Below are positions 12,845 through 21,253 of a stretch of 64,000 nucleotides of DNA, piece after piece. The notes under the pieces were generated by a model that worked only from the letters and a program-made list of their open reading frames with translations, searched no databases and was not told the DNA's origin. The translations under genes and the position numbers were made by a program. How positions within the stretch are numbered: the stretch's first letter is position 1; each line of letters begins with the position of its first letter. Source of the DNA: Paenibacillus sp. R14(2021) (GTDB lineage: Bacteria; Bacillota; Bacilli; Paenibacillales; Paenibacillaceae); assembly GCF_019431355.1 (NCBI RefSeq), contig NZ_CP080269.1, positions 4,095,001 to 4,159,000 of the forward strand, given 5' to 3'.

Positions 12845-13456
12845 TTACCCTTCTTCATCCTCCGTAAGTTCAATAAGTTGTTGCTCATGTTGCCGTTGTT
12901 GAAATAGTCTTACTACTCTTTTGAGTGAATCATCGTAATATTCCAAACCGCAATTTGTACACACCAAGCCATCGACATTCATGCTCAGAATACCGCCAAC
13001 GTTAACTGGGACTTCAATAAGCTTTTGTGAAAAATCCTGACAACCACAAGCTGTACATTCTTTCACAACAAACGATTCCACGTTCTTATTACCGCTGTAT
13101 TCTCTTAGAATAAAAGAAACTTTGAAGTTAGAGTTGGAATTTGTAATATTCTCTAGGCTCTTTTCAATTAACGATTTATACCTAGTTTCAAGCCATTCCA
13201 TAACGATAGTTAAATTTGTTCCAAGGGTGATACTATTATCGTCCAATTCTTCAATGCTTAGTTTACTAAACCAAGCATCGAAGGATGGTCGTGAAATTTT
13301 GGTTCTTATTTCTTCTAAGAGTTTGGCGAGCAAGTTCTGTTGATATTCCGTTTTGAGTCGTTCTTCGTTTTGTCGAGCCTTCTCCCAGATTTGTGGGAGA
13401 TGTTTCTCGAAATTTTCAAGAACGCGCTTCTTTCTCTCTTCGCTGTTTTCCGTCAT
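12845..13456 (-). CDS. DnaA-N-domain protein with a zinc ribbon
   Basis: Protein of 203 residues. Residues ~45-105 (LLEEIRTKISRPSFDAWFS... then MEWLETRYKSLIEKSL) match the pattern of the DnaA N-terminal domain, which in DnaA and some primosomal proteins mediates contact with the helicase and regulators. The C-terminal part has two CxxC pairs (CTACGC and CTNCGLEYYD) forming a zinc ribbon. There is no AAA+ domain and no DnaA DNA-binding domain. Clear ribosome site: AAAGGAG 9 nt before the ATG. Inference: an element protein that contacts host replication, either to recruit or to block DnaA or helicase. The domain call rests on pattern alone. Confidence 0.65.
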   Translation of the reverse strand: MTENSEERKKRVLENFEKHLPQIWEKARQNEERLKTEYQQNLLAKLLEEIRTKISRPSFDAWFSKLSIEELDDNSITLGTNLTIVMEWLETRYKSLIEKSLENITNSNSNFKVSFILREYSGNKNVESFVVKECTACGCQDFSQKLIEVPVNVGGILSMNVDGLVCTNCGLEYYDDSLKRVVRLFQQRQHEQQLIELTEDEEG

Positions 13457-13529
13457 CGAATCCCGCTCCTTTTTGCTTTCAAGTCCTCTATAGTATCTTG
13501 GTGTTATTCAATTGCTCAATAACCTAGAT

Positions 13530-13751
13530 TCATCCGAAGCTCCCACCATGAAAATCATCATCATCATTGCCTTTGATCTTTTCAATTAGTTCCTTTAACT
13601 CTTCTTTGTAGAAAGTAAGTATGTTAGCAATGTTGAAAGCTGTGATGACCATTGAAATTGGTCGTACACCTTCAAGCACCCATGAGAAAATTACACCTAT
13701 GATTACTGCAATGTTTGCACACAGAATCATCATTCTCCATTGTTTGAACAG
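13530..13751 (-). CDS. Small two-span membrane protein with a probable CTG start
   Basis: A 67-residue frame from the ATG at 13733 encodes two hydrophobic segments (MILCANIAVIIGVIFSWVL and ISMVITAFNIANILTF) and an acidic tail rich in Asp. The ATG has no suitable ribosome site. Eighteen bases further upstream an in-frame CTG (13751-13749) lies exactly 7 nt after GAGGAGG, which would give 73 residues beginning with a Phe-Lys-Gln-Trp-Arg cap. CTG starts are rare, so this is a preference, not a proof. Function unknown; the size resembles holins or small immunity proteins. Confidence 0.55.
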   Translation of the reverse strand: MFKQWRMMILCANIAVIIGVIFSWVLEGVRPISMVITAFNIANILTFYKEELKELIEKIKGNDDDDFHGGSFG

Positions 13752-13853
13752 ATTGCTACCTCCTCAATGATACTGAATAAGATGAGGGTTCATTGGCTCA
13801 TAAGACTACAGAATAGGAAGTCATTTCCGAACCAGATATGCCTTGCTTCGTTC

Positions 13854-14486
13854 TCACTCTATGGAAAATTGACGTTGTGCTTTACATTCATTAATCATCT
13901 GTTTGAAGGCTTCGCTGTTGAACAGTTTCTTAGTGTCATCACTTCCATGGACTTCGATAACAACAGCAATATTGAAATTTTGATATAGGGCAGAATCAAT
14001 GAATGAACGTGGATTGCTGGTGTATTTCCCTGACTTCAAGTACCATCTTACCTTTTTGTTCACATCATCCATCCATTGAATTGCCTTAACTTCCACATGA
14101 CAAGCATAGACCCGACGTTCATATTCATCGGGGGTCATTTGATGTTTTGCCGCCACATGTTTAACAAGCCACTTCCACTCTTTCGCTGGAATTTTGAATC
14201 GGTCACCTTCACGCTTATACCATTCAAATGGATTCTGAGACTTCTTTGAATAGTTTAGCCGTTGTGAAAGGAGTATCATGTTGGCATATGTATGACCCCC
14301 TATGCCGTATTTGAATACTACAGTTCCCCAAAATAGAGGAACAAAATGGTCATAAGTTAAGTGTTTTTCCTCACCAGATAAAATACACTTACCTCTGAAA
14401 TGACAAAATACACTATCGCGATCGGCTTTCCGCAAACGATTGGGTACCTGACTGAGTAATGTTTTTCGACCCGAATATGACAACAT
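13854..14486 (-). CDS. HNH-type endonuclease-like protein
   Basis: Protein of 210 residues. Residues ~28-90 have the layout of an HNH nuclease: Cys-His-Phe-Arg-Gly-Lys-Cys, LTYDHFVPLFWG with the Asp-His pair, a downstream Asn in ANMILLSQRLNYSKK, and NPFEWY. The remaining half has no domain I recognise. A strong ribosome site (AGGAGG, 7 nt) precedes the ATG. HNH proteins in mobile elements may serve in DNA packaging, restriction or homing. With no terminase or methylase here, I infer a nuclease of unknown target. Confidence 0.65.
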   Translation of the reverse strand: MLSYSGRKTLLSQVPNRLRKADRDSVFCHFRGKCILSGEEKHLTYDHFVPLFWGTVVFKYGIGGHTYANMILLSQRLNYSKKSQNPFEWYKREGDRFKIPAKEWKWLVKHVAAKHQMTPDEYERRVYACHVEVKAIQWMDDVNKKVRWYLKSGKYTSNPRSFIDSALYQNFNIAVVIEVHGSDDTKKLFNSEAFKQMINECKAQRQFSIE

Positions 14487-15064
14487 ATATGAACCTCCTC
14501 GTATGTGTAATTAATAATATACGATGAAGCGATAAATGTAAAATATTACCAAAGAAAGTACTGTGCCAATACAAATAAGGCTTACTTAGAGAGAGTTCAT
14601 TCTCTCTAAGTAAGCCAAACATACCAACGTTTTCGTATAGCATAGACTGCCGCGTCAAAAATTCTGTAATAAGCTTATCAACAAACGAGGAGCAGGATCG
14701 ACTCAATAAAACCGAGAGTCAATTGATAGATAAGATGAACATTCGTATTGTCGCAAGCATACATTGGACACATGGTTGATTGACGTTAAAAAGCCTAAAA
14801 TCCGTTCTATATCCCTCTCATTTAACAATGAGTATAACGACCTTTCCTATAATGATAATATTAGGCAGTATATTAATTATTATTATATGAGAGTGGAGTA
14901 GAACGGATTTTATGAAATTGATCGCGTGATATTTCGGTGTGTTGCCATAGATATAGAATGAGTACGAATCACGATGACTTTATCCATTATAAGAGCAAAA
15001 CATTGACTGGCTCAAAATGAGTTGGTCTTTTTTTGTGTAAAACTTCCGATTGAGGTGATTTGGA
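14487..15064. other. 578-bp non-coding region with large inverted repeats
   Basis: No gene-sized frame with a ribosome site. It holds a near-perfect 16-bp hairpin at 14579-14616 (GGCTTACTTAGAGAGA and complement). It also holds a second, wide inverted repeat at 14796-14912 whose 26-nt arms flank an A+T-rich centre. The region separates the leftward replication/nuclease genes from the rightward ones. It is a candidate origin or control region of the element. Confidence 0.6.
14796..14912. repeat. Wide inverted repeat around an A+T-rich core
   Basis: Arms at 14796-14821 and 14887-14912 match at 22 of 26 positions when one is reverse-complemented (14 bp outer, 7 bp inner). The 65-bp core is strongly A+T-rich and contains TATAAT (14848-14853). 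No T tract follows, so it is not a terminator. Confidence 0.7.
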
Positions 15065-15238
15065 ATGAAAGCTGAGCGAGATTTTTTCTTCTGTTATAAC
15101 GCAAGATTGATGGGGTTTTTGAAGCGAAATGGATTTAGCTATATTTGCTCTGCCCTACATGAAAAGAGCGGAAATAAGTTCTGGTTGTTCCCTAGAAGTA
15201 CAGAGTTACAGGCACAAATCAATAGATTTGATAGGTGA
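15065..15238 (+). CDS. Small DUF5659-like protein
   Basis: A 57-residue protein: MKAERDFFFCYNARL... then FLKRNGFSYICSALHEK, KFWLFPRSTELQAQINRFD. The pattern of a short helix, a Gly-Phe turn and a FWLF-x-RS strand followed by a terminal helix resembles the small DUF5659 proteins of Firmicute phages and elements. A GAGGTG ribosome site lies ~8 nt before the ATG. It probably forms an operon with the replication-type gene 55 bp downstream. Confidence 0.6.
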   Translation: MKAERDFFFCYNARLMGFLKRNGFSYICSALHEKSGNKFWLFPRSTELQAQINRFDR

Positions 15239-15293
15239 TTTTTCGTGAGTGGATATTTAATCATATGGGAAAATAGACAGGAGAGATGGAGAA

Positions 15294-16391
15294 ATGGCGA
15301 GAAAAAGAAAGGCACACTTCACTGCGGCAGAAATGAAGAAATTGATGAATGTTAGCGATAAGCAAAATTATGTATTTATGCCGAATGAGATTTATGCGGA
15401 TTTTAGCAAAGCATTTTCAGACTTGAAAAAAGAAGCGAATGTAAGATCATCACATATTGCTTATGCGTTTGGCTATACCTTCTTGGCTCACTATATGTGG
15501 AGATATGCGAATTACTATTGGTGGGATGATGCGAAAGGGAATATACCAATAAATGAAGCGATCATTAAGCAGTTGTTGGGCTTCGATGCGAAAGCGGAAG
15601 CGTATACTTATCTCACCAAAAATAGAGTCGGTTTTATGGAACAGATTGGTTATATCCGTAAGGTCACAGATAAACCAGTGGCTCATTATTGGGAAGATGA
15701 AGATCATATTGACCTTGCATTTGAAATGGAGAGCAAGTCTAGTACGCCAACATCGTATAAGATCAATCGCAAAGGTTGGAAAGTAGCGATGCCAATTAAG
15801 GGTATTTGGAGGACAGCAGACGATGAAGCGAATCCAAAAATCCAATATCCGAATGGTACAATCTATGAATACGGAAATACACATATGGTGGACATGGAAA
15901 CATTCATCTATTGCATCACACATCCAGAGTTGGGTGTTGAAGGGTTCTATCTATACTCCTTTCTGAAATATAAGACCGACAAGTTCAACAATGCTTTTGA
16001 CTGTTCCATTGAAAATATGGCTACAATGACAGGTCTATCAATTGATGAGATTAAGAGTCAGATCAACAACTTAGAACGATACAATATGATTACGAATGAC
16101 CACAAGCCATATTGCTTGAATAAGCCCAAGGACAAAACATGTAAGGCTAACACCTATGGTGTTCTTAAATATAACCAGTTCGCGCAGAACTTGATTCAGA
16201 TGCGAGTGATACCAAAGCAATTGAAAGTCTCCAAAGAGAGATATGAGCATGAGATTGGGTGGGCGAACGAACGTGAGGTTGGTGGCAATATCGTGGACAC
16301 CAACACAGGCGAGATTATAAGACCTGCAAAGTCGAAAATTTCTATTGATGATAATGATATGTCTGAGCTAGACGATTTACCTTTTGATTGA
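15294..16391 (+). CDS. Winged-helix replication-initiator-like protein with an SSB-like tail
   Basis: Protein of 365 residues. Residues ~25-120 (FMPNEIYADFSKAF... then NIPINEAIIKQLLGF) and ~210-260 (EGFYLYSFLKYKTDKF... then SIENMATMTGLSIDEIKSQI) read as two winged-helix units, as in plasmid and phage initiators or DnaD-like proteins. The last residues are SELDDLPFD, closely resembling the acidic tip of single-strand binding protein (DDDLPF) that recruits replication and repair enzymes. AGGAGAG lies 8 nt before the ATG. I infer a replication initiator or helicase loader for the excised element. The family is not identified with certainty. Confidence 0.6.
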   Translation: MARKRKAHFTAAEMKKLMNVSDKQNYVFMPNEIYADFSKAFSDLKKEANVRSSHIAYAFGYTFLAHYMWRYANYYWWDDAKGNIPINEAIIKQLLGFDAKAEAYTYLTKNRVGFMEQIGYIRKVTDKPVAHYWEDEDHIDLAFEMESKSSTPTSYKINRKGWKVAMPIKGIWRTADDEANPKIQYPNGTIYEYGNTHMVDMETFIYCITHPELGVEGFYLYSFLKYKTDKFNNAFDCSIENMATMTGLSIDEIKSQINNLERYNMITNDHKPYCLNKPKDKTCKANTYGVLKYNQFAQNLIQMRVIPKQLKVSKERYEHEIGWANEREVGGNIVDTNTGEIIRPAKSKISIDDNDMSELDDLPFD

Positions 16392-16558
16392 TTCTATGAG
16401 CAATCCATTTGGTCGCTGAGAAAGTAGCAAAAATATAAGATTCCTTTGTCTTGCCCAAAGAGTCGACACTCCGCTTTCAACGCCGCCTTTGCCAAAACAG
16501 GTTAACTAATTAAGTCACAATGACTTGTAGGAATAAGAGGTAAAAGGGGGAATCAAAA

Positions 16559-16750
16559 ATGGAGTTACAGTTGAGTTTAAGGCAAAGTTATCAGGTTCTA
16601 CGAAAAATGAAGAAGTTGAAGTTAAGGCAGATTGCCCATCAGTTAGGAGTATCTGTTCCTATGTTGTCGATGTATGAGAATGATGTTGTTAATTTGCGTA
16701 AGGATAAGGAATCCTTGTATCGAGATATTATCCTGAGTCATCGGGAGTAA
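16559..16750 (+). CDS. Small helix-turn-helix (Xre-type) protein
   Basis: A 63-residue protein consisting almost only of a HTH: LRKMKKLKLRQIAHQLGVSV followed by PMLSMYENDVVNLRKD, the Xre/Cro pattern. GGGGG lies ~8 nt upstream of the ATG. It lies between the initiator-like and the giant tail-like gene and probably controls one of them. Cro-like size. Confidence 0.75.
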   Translation: MELQLSLRQSYQVLRKMKKLKLRQIAHQLGVSVPMLSMYENDVVNLRKDKESLYRDIILSHRE

Positions 16751-16769
16751 CAATCACGCACATCTAATT

Positions 16770-16803
16770 AGCCTACAAGAGTCACATCTTGTAGGCTCTT
16801 TCC
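16770..16803 (+). terminator. Terminator between the HTH gene and the giant gene
   Basis: A perfect 11-bp stem (AGCCTACAAGA / TCTTGTAGGCT) with a 6-nt loop and a short T-rich tail. The giant gene starts 26 nt later, so it may act as an attenuator. Confidence 0.65.
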
Positions 16804-16828
16804 ATTCAAAGCCAAGGGAGTGTTAATT

Positions 16829-19800
16829 ATGAGCAACGCAACAATAATACAGACAAATACGGATATTTTTATTGGCTCAGATACGGCAACATCAATCTCA
16901 GTTGGAAACCAAATATATCGTGTAGATACAAAGGCAACAAAGTTATATCACATTGATGAACTGGTTCTCTTCTGTTCTGGAGACTTAGTCTTCTGTTATA
17001 ACTTGATTGAGTTGTTCTTAAAGGAAGAAGTCAGGAGTGCTAACGTTCTTAGGAATATCCTGCTTGCATGTCATCATGACGAAACAGTCGATATTGTAGT
17101 CTGTGAGTACAAAGGGAACAAATCAGTAGTCACGCAATTGTCTCCGTATAACAATTTTGAACTGGTAATTTATACCGATATTCCTGTGGGTGGAGTAAAT
17201 GTTATAGCAGCAGGAATTAAAACTAAGGAATCTTACGATAAAGCTTGTGAATTGCTTTATAAGGGTATATCAGTCTCGAACATATTCAAAGAAGTGTTCG
17301 ACACTGTTTCTTATGAAGGTATAGGTGGACAGTTATCTGTTTATCGAGTAAGTGAAAACGGAATCCAAGTTTTCCTTAATCATCAGATCAAAGAGAAGCA
17401 ATCACTCAAAAGAGTTAGTCCTGCTATATTTACGAATCATAATAAGCAGCTCATCGTCGGTGAGCGTATCTACGGAAAAGTAATGATGGGTGCTAGTCTT
17501 GCAATCGAAGACGAGAGTGGCGTACTAAAGTTCCAAGGTTCGAAAGGTGAAATCTTTGATCGTGATGGAACGCTTGTAATGAAGATGGGACTGGTCGATG
17601 AAAATCCCGACACGTTCGGCTTGTGGTCGTTCAACGTTGTTACCAGAGTTCGCATGGACGACAAGACAGGCTTTGCTATCGAACGCGCAAGCACAGACAC
17701 CACAAATCATCCGAATGGATGGGAGAAGATTCTGTGGGCTGACCAGAGCGATGGAACTCTGTATGGCTATGATATTGTGGCGCAAAACATTAAAATCGTT
17801 AACAATGTTGGTGATTCGATTTTGGATGCGGAAAACAACTATCTGAACATCGGTGGCTTAGAGAGTATCGTCATGGATAACAAGTTGACCACGCTAGAGA
17901 AGATGCAGATCATCACTGAACTGTACAAGATCGAAGCACAGTACAAGAGGATGCTCGAACAGGCAGATAAGTATATGCAATCTGACCGAGATGCGATCTT
18001 TGACGTTGATGCTCAATTCTTCGCGAAGACTTCTGGCAATAAAGACCTGTACTCGACCCAACCTTTGACTAACGCTTACTTTGCGCTAATCACTTATATG
18101 AGTCAATACTTGAAGGTCAACAGCACACTTCCATTATCAATCGACATTGACGACCCATTGACTGAATCGACTAGCAAAATTTCAGATCGAGCAGAGTTCA
18201 TCTTGAAGTTTAAGAACTACTACGATGCTGAGAAGGATTTGCGAAACAAGATCGAGGACGCGCAGTTTTATTCTGGACTAAATATGGGGCAGTTCTACAA
18301 CAATGTCGTCATTGGCGAGTACGGCTTCATCGCTCTGAGAAACGATGGTAAGTACAGGTCTGTTTTGAATGCTACCAATGGATTGACGTTGCAGAAGTGG
18401 GAGAACAATAAATGGATGAATAAGGTTTACGCATCCATCGGGAGTTCTGTATATGACGATGGTACACTGATCGCAGAGGATTTGGTGGCAAAACGCTTGC
18501 GAATCGAGACGAGTACGGGGAAAGTGCTGCTGGATGCAGAATCGTTGTCTTTAGACTTCACTGTTCTTGATTCTATCGTGCTTGATAATGTAATCATGTC
18601 GCCAGAGAAGATCGCATTGGCTACACAATTCAATAATATCACGAAGCAGTATACAGAACTGAAAGCTGAAATTACAAAGTATGCAACGACTGTGTACAGG
18701 GATAGAGATTCTAGCTATTATGGTCTGGATACTGCGAAGACAGCTTTGGTTGCGGCAGGAACAGATTTAGATGAAAAGTACAACACGCTTAACGCCTACA
18801 TGATTCCTGTGTTCGCTGATATGAATGCGAAGACAGACATTATCAATGATCTTAATTCGACAAGGATAATCTTCCATCAAGTGTGGGAGGACTTCTATAA
18901 GGCGTATGAGGTAGGGCGTAGCACACTTGCTGACTTCCTCGAAAAGAGTTCTCTTCAATTGGGGCGCAACTATAACAACACTGTCATTGATGGACTCAAT
19001 GGCATCGTTGTTACGAGAGGAAACTTCATGAACAAGACAACGCTCAATGCCACGTTCGGCATCAAGATCGAGCGCAATGATGGCACAGCGGAATCTCCTG
19101 CGTGGTACAAAGTATTCTATGCTGACATTAACGGAAACCTTTTCGCAGAGGATATGAGTACGAAGCGTCTCCATATTCTTGATGGTGATCTTGGAGAAGC
19201 GATCATTCTCAATGCCCTCACAGGCATCACGATCAATGGTCGTCATGGAGAGGTTATTCGCTTGAACGCGAACGAAGGTATTGCTATTAACGTTAACGAC
19301 GAACAGCGTTTCTGGATTCACACAGATGGAACGTTGAGAGCGAGAAAGTTATATATCTCAAACGATGATATAGACCCTCTTGAATTGCCAGATGGTTCAT
19401 ACATCTCTCGTCTGACAGTCCATGAGGTACGAACTTTGCAAGATGATAATCCGCAAGATTATGTATGGATTAGAGATCAGTCAGTTAAACTCATGTCTGG
19501 TAATGGTGCCATTGAAGACCAAGAGAAGATGGCAATCTACTTGGATTCTCCTGCGGGCGACCTCAATGGGATTCCTACGATCAAGATGGGTGTCGGTAGT
19601 GGTGTTGGTGCAAGTGAGGTAGGTTACATCGTCAAAGATGGAGATGCCTTTAAGTTGAACTACCTCACTGGTGGCGGTCTGAAACGAATCTGGATGCAAC
19701 GTACAGGATATGGAACTGAAGGTATTCTCATTGAATCCATCGGAAATGCAGTTCGACTCAATTCCAGTACAATGATTCGCCTTGAAGTCGGAAGTAGCTA

Positions 19801-19858
19801 TTTGGAGATAACTCCAACTGGAATCAAGTTGTCGGCTTCGAGAATCGACATTAACTAG
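16829..19858 (+). CDS. Giant phage-tail-fibre-like protein with an HslV-like N-terminus
   Basis: Protein of 1009 residues, start at the ATG with AAGGGAG 8 nt upstream. Residues ~1-190 (TDIFIGSDTATSISVG... then KLYHIDELVLFCSGDLVF) follow the strand order and GSD..AT / G-D signatures of proteasome-beta/HslV Ntn-hydrolase folds. From ~230 on it becomes a structural protein. Two diverged repeats of ~220 residues each contain DGTL, a conserved Leu-Asp-Ala-Glu, SIVxDN, EKM/EKIA, a long helical insert with YNN, and a LNAT-G-L-L block. These are the features of phage minor tail or fibre proteins. C-terminal short beta repeats end at SSYLEITPTGIKLSASRIDIN-like strands. There are no other virion genes in the element. 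No signal peptide, no membrane span. Confidence 0.65.
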   Translation: MSNATIIQTNTDIFIGSDTATSISVGNQIYRVDTKATKLYHIDELVLFCSGDLVFCYNLIELFLKEEVRSANVLRNILLACHHDETVDIVVCEYKGNKSVVTQLSPYNNFELVIYTDIPVGGVNVIAAGIKTKESYDKACELLYKGISVSNIFKEVFDTVSYEGIGGQLSVYRVSENGIQVFLNHQIKEKQSLKRVSPAIFTNHNKQLIVGERIYGKVMMGASLAIEDESGVLKFQGSKGEIFDRDGTLVMKMGLVDENPDTFGLWSFNVVTRVRMDDKTGFAIERASTDTTNHPNGWEKILWADQSDGTLYGYDIVAQNIKIVNNVGDSILDAENNYLNIGGLESIVMDNKLTTLEKMQIITELYKIEAQYKRMLEQADKYMQSDRDAIFDVDAQFFAKTSGNKDLYSTQPLTNAYFALITYMSQYLKVNSTLPLSIDIDDPLTESTSKISDRAEFILKFKNYYDAEKDLRNKIEDAQFYSGLNMGQFYNNVVIGEYGFIALRNDGKYRSVLNATNGLTLQKWENNKWMNKVYASIGSSVYDDGTLIAEDLVAKRLRIETSTGKVLLDAESLSLDFTVLDSIVLDNVIMSPEKIALATQFNNITKQYTELKAEITKYATTVYRDRDSSYYGLDTAKTALVAAGTDLDEKYNTLNAYMIPVFADMNAKTDIINDLNSTRIIFHQVWEDFYKAYEVGRSTLADFLEKSSLQLGRNYNNTVIDGLNGIVVTRGNFMNKTTLNATFGIKIERNDGTAESPAWYKVFYADINGNLFAEDMSTKRLHILDGDLGEAIILNALTGITINGRHGEVIRLNANEGIAINVNDEQRFWIHTDGTLRARKLYISNDDIDPLELPDGSYISRLTVHEVRTLQDDNPQDYVWIRDQSVKLMSGNGAIEDQEKMAIYLDSPAGDLNGIPTIKMGVGSGVGASEVGYIVKDGDAFKLNYLTGGGLKRIWMQRTGYGTEGILIESIGNAVRLNSSTMIRLEVGSSYLEITPTGIKLSASRIDIN

Positions 19859-19963
19859 GTGATAGATTATCTTATATTGACAGTGATTATACTAATGTAA
19901 GGGTCTTTCGTATCGGGGTATAAATTAAGATCGGATTGCGGAGTGGAAGTGTTAAACCCGTTG

Positions 19964-20008
19964 TTATGGGGGCTATGAGTTAACAGTCTGTAAACCTAGC
20001 CCCCTCTG
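19964..20008. terminator. Hairpin between convergent genes
   Basis: GGGGGCTA and TAGCCCCC can pair across a ~25-nt loop between the stops of the rightward giant gene and the leftward 85-codon gene. T tracts are weak; a bidirectional terminator is plausible. Confidence 0.5.
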
Positions 20009-20018
20009 TTGAGGAGAA

Positions 20019-20276
20019 TCATTTTCTATACAAATCTACCGCATCAAGAAAGCCAATCTTATAGCCGGCGTGCGCTTCACATACCCGTAGCCAATTTGTA
20101 GCATCTACTAGTTGTAGAAGCAACATGAACTGTTTCTTGGACACTGTACTAGTTACTTTGCCGAATATTGTGTAGAAGGCTCTCTGCGCATCTACAACAG
20201 CGTTTACTGATTCTGTGTGGTCATTAATATTGTCTAATCTTTCTTCCATCTCAACAAGCATTTCTCGTATTTGCAA
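20019..20276 (-). CDS. Hypothetical 85-residue helical protein
   Basis: Begins with TTG; GGGAGGG lies ~6 nt upstream. The sequence is acidic and helical at the N-terminus (MLVEMEERLDNINDHTESV). Its centre is FYTIFGKVTSTVSKKQFMLL and it ends in a basic residue. No family recognised. It faces away from the serine recombinase and shares with it the palindrome-rich intergenic region, so it may be a regulator or recombination accessory. Confidence 0.5.
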   Translation of the reverse strand: MQIREMLVEMEERLDNINDHTESVNAVVDAQRAFYTIFGKVTSTVSKKQFMLLLQLVDATNWLRVCEAHAGYKIGFLDAVDLYRK

Positions 20277-20355
20277 TGTACACCCTCCCTAGATCACTCC
20301 ACCTTACAATCATATCCAGTCGATTGGGCTATACGGTCAATAACCTCTAATAGCC

Positions 20356-20482
20356 TTGCAAAAAGCATACGTTTTGCAACATAGAGAAACACATCAATAT
20401 AGATGTTTCAAAATGTATAAATATTATATATGAAACATTTCAATAACATGATATACTTATTGACATATTAAGAATATGTCAA
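20356..20482. promoter_or_regulatory. Row of palindromes before the serine recombinase
   Basis: Four dyads occur in 127 bp. TTGCAAAA/TTTTGCAA is at 20356-20379. GAAAC..ATC / GATGTTTC is at 20386-20409. ATGTTTCA/TGAAACAT is at 20403-20438. The last, a perfect 10-bp pair (TTGACATATT / AATATGTCAA, 20460-20482), overlaps the ribosome site of the recombinase. This is the look of a res/crossover site or of multiple operators. Confidence 0.65.
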
Positions 20483-20496
20483 AGGGGATGCTCGAT

Positions 20497-21111
20497 ATGA
20501 ACCTTGGGTATGTGCGTGTCTCAACGAAAGACCAGAACACAGAACGACAAATAATAAAAATGCGTGAGATAGGCATTGAAGATAGATATATTTTTACTGA
20601 TAAGCAGTCAGGAAGAGACTTCAACCGTCCTCAGTACCAAGCGATGCGACTTGTTATTCGTAATGGAGATTTACTGTACCTTGATGCCCTAGACCGTTTA
20701 GGACGAGATTATGATGGGATTATCGCTGAATGGAAGTACCTGACCAGAGAAGTCAATGCAGATATTATTGTACTTGAAAATGAGTCGCTGTTTGATAGTC
20801 GTAAGTTCAAGACAATGGGTGACTTGGGTAAGGTACTCGAAGATCAATTTTTAAGTATGTTGTCTTATGTCGCAGAACAAGAACGTAAGAAGAACAAGCA
20901 GAGACAGTCTGAGGGAATTGAAGTCGCACAAAAGAATGGAGTAAAGTTTGGTAGACCTAAGAAGGAGATTACTACAGATTTCCTTCGTATATATGAGGAA
21001 TGGAAAAGTGGAAACATTACCGCTGTAGATGCGATGAAACGAGCTGAGATGAAACCAAATACTTTTTATCGAAGAGCAAATGAATTTGCGAAAAGACAGG
21101 CATCCAACTAA
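20497..21111 (+). CDS. Serine recombinase (resolvase/invertase family)
   Basis: A 204-residue small serine recombinase. The catalytic domain starts NLGYVRVSTKDQNTERQ with the nucleophilic Ser in RVST. It contains DKQSGRDFNRPQ, the DALDRLGRD segment with catalytic Arg residues, and the helix E region EDQFLSMLSYVAEQERKK. A C-terminal DNA-binding HTH lies at ~145-195 (GRPKKEITTD...). The start at 20497 is chosen because AAAGGGG lies 9 nt before it and it gives the family-typical short N-terminus; an ATG at 20476 lies before the ribosome site. It may resolve multimers of the element or invert a segment. The adjacent dyads are the likely binding sites. Confidence 0.92.
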   Translation: MNLGYVRVSTKDQNTERQIIKMREIGIEDRYIFTDKQSGRDFNRPQYQAMRLVIRNGDLLYLDALDRLGRDYDGIIAEWKYLTREVNADIIVLENESLFDSRKFKTMGDLGKVLEDQFLSMLSYVAEQERKKNKQRQSEGIEVAQKNGVKFGRPKKEITTDFLRIYEEWKSGNITAVDAMKRAEMKPNTFYRRANEFAKRQASN

Positions 21112-21130
21112 GCCGTTGGGTGTTTTTTTT
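21101..21130 (+). terminator. Terminator of the serine recombinase
   Basis: CATCCAAC and GTTGGGTG pair (one G-T) with a 6-nt loop and are followed by eight Ts. The stop codon lies inside the loop. Confidence 0.85.
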
Positions 21131-21253
21131 ATACCATTACATGACTCGAAGGCAATGCATTGCGTTTTGCAGGACATTTGGTATAAATATGGAATGTATT
21201 CATGTTGAACAATCTATCGAGACATAAGAATTGACCAATGGGAGGTATTTGGA

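Noticed and set aside
14579-14616. 16-bp hairpin as a terminator
   Set aside because: Stem is excellent but no T run on the plus strand and no gene ends next to it; kept only as part of the non-coding region.
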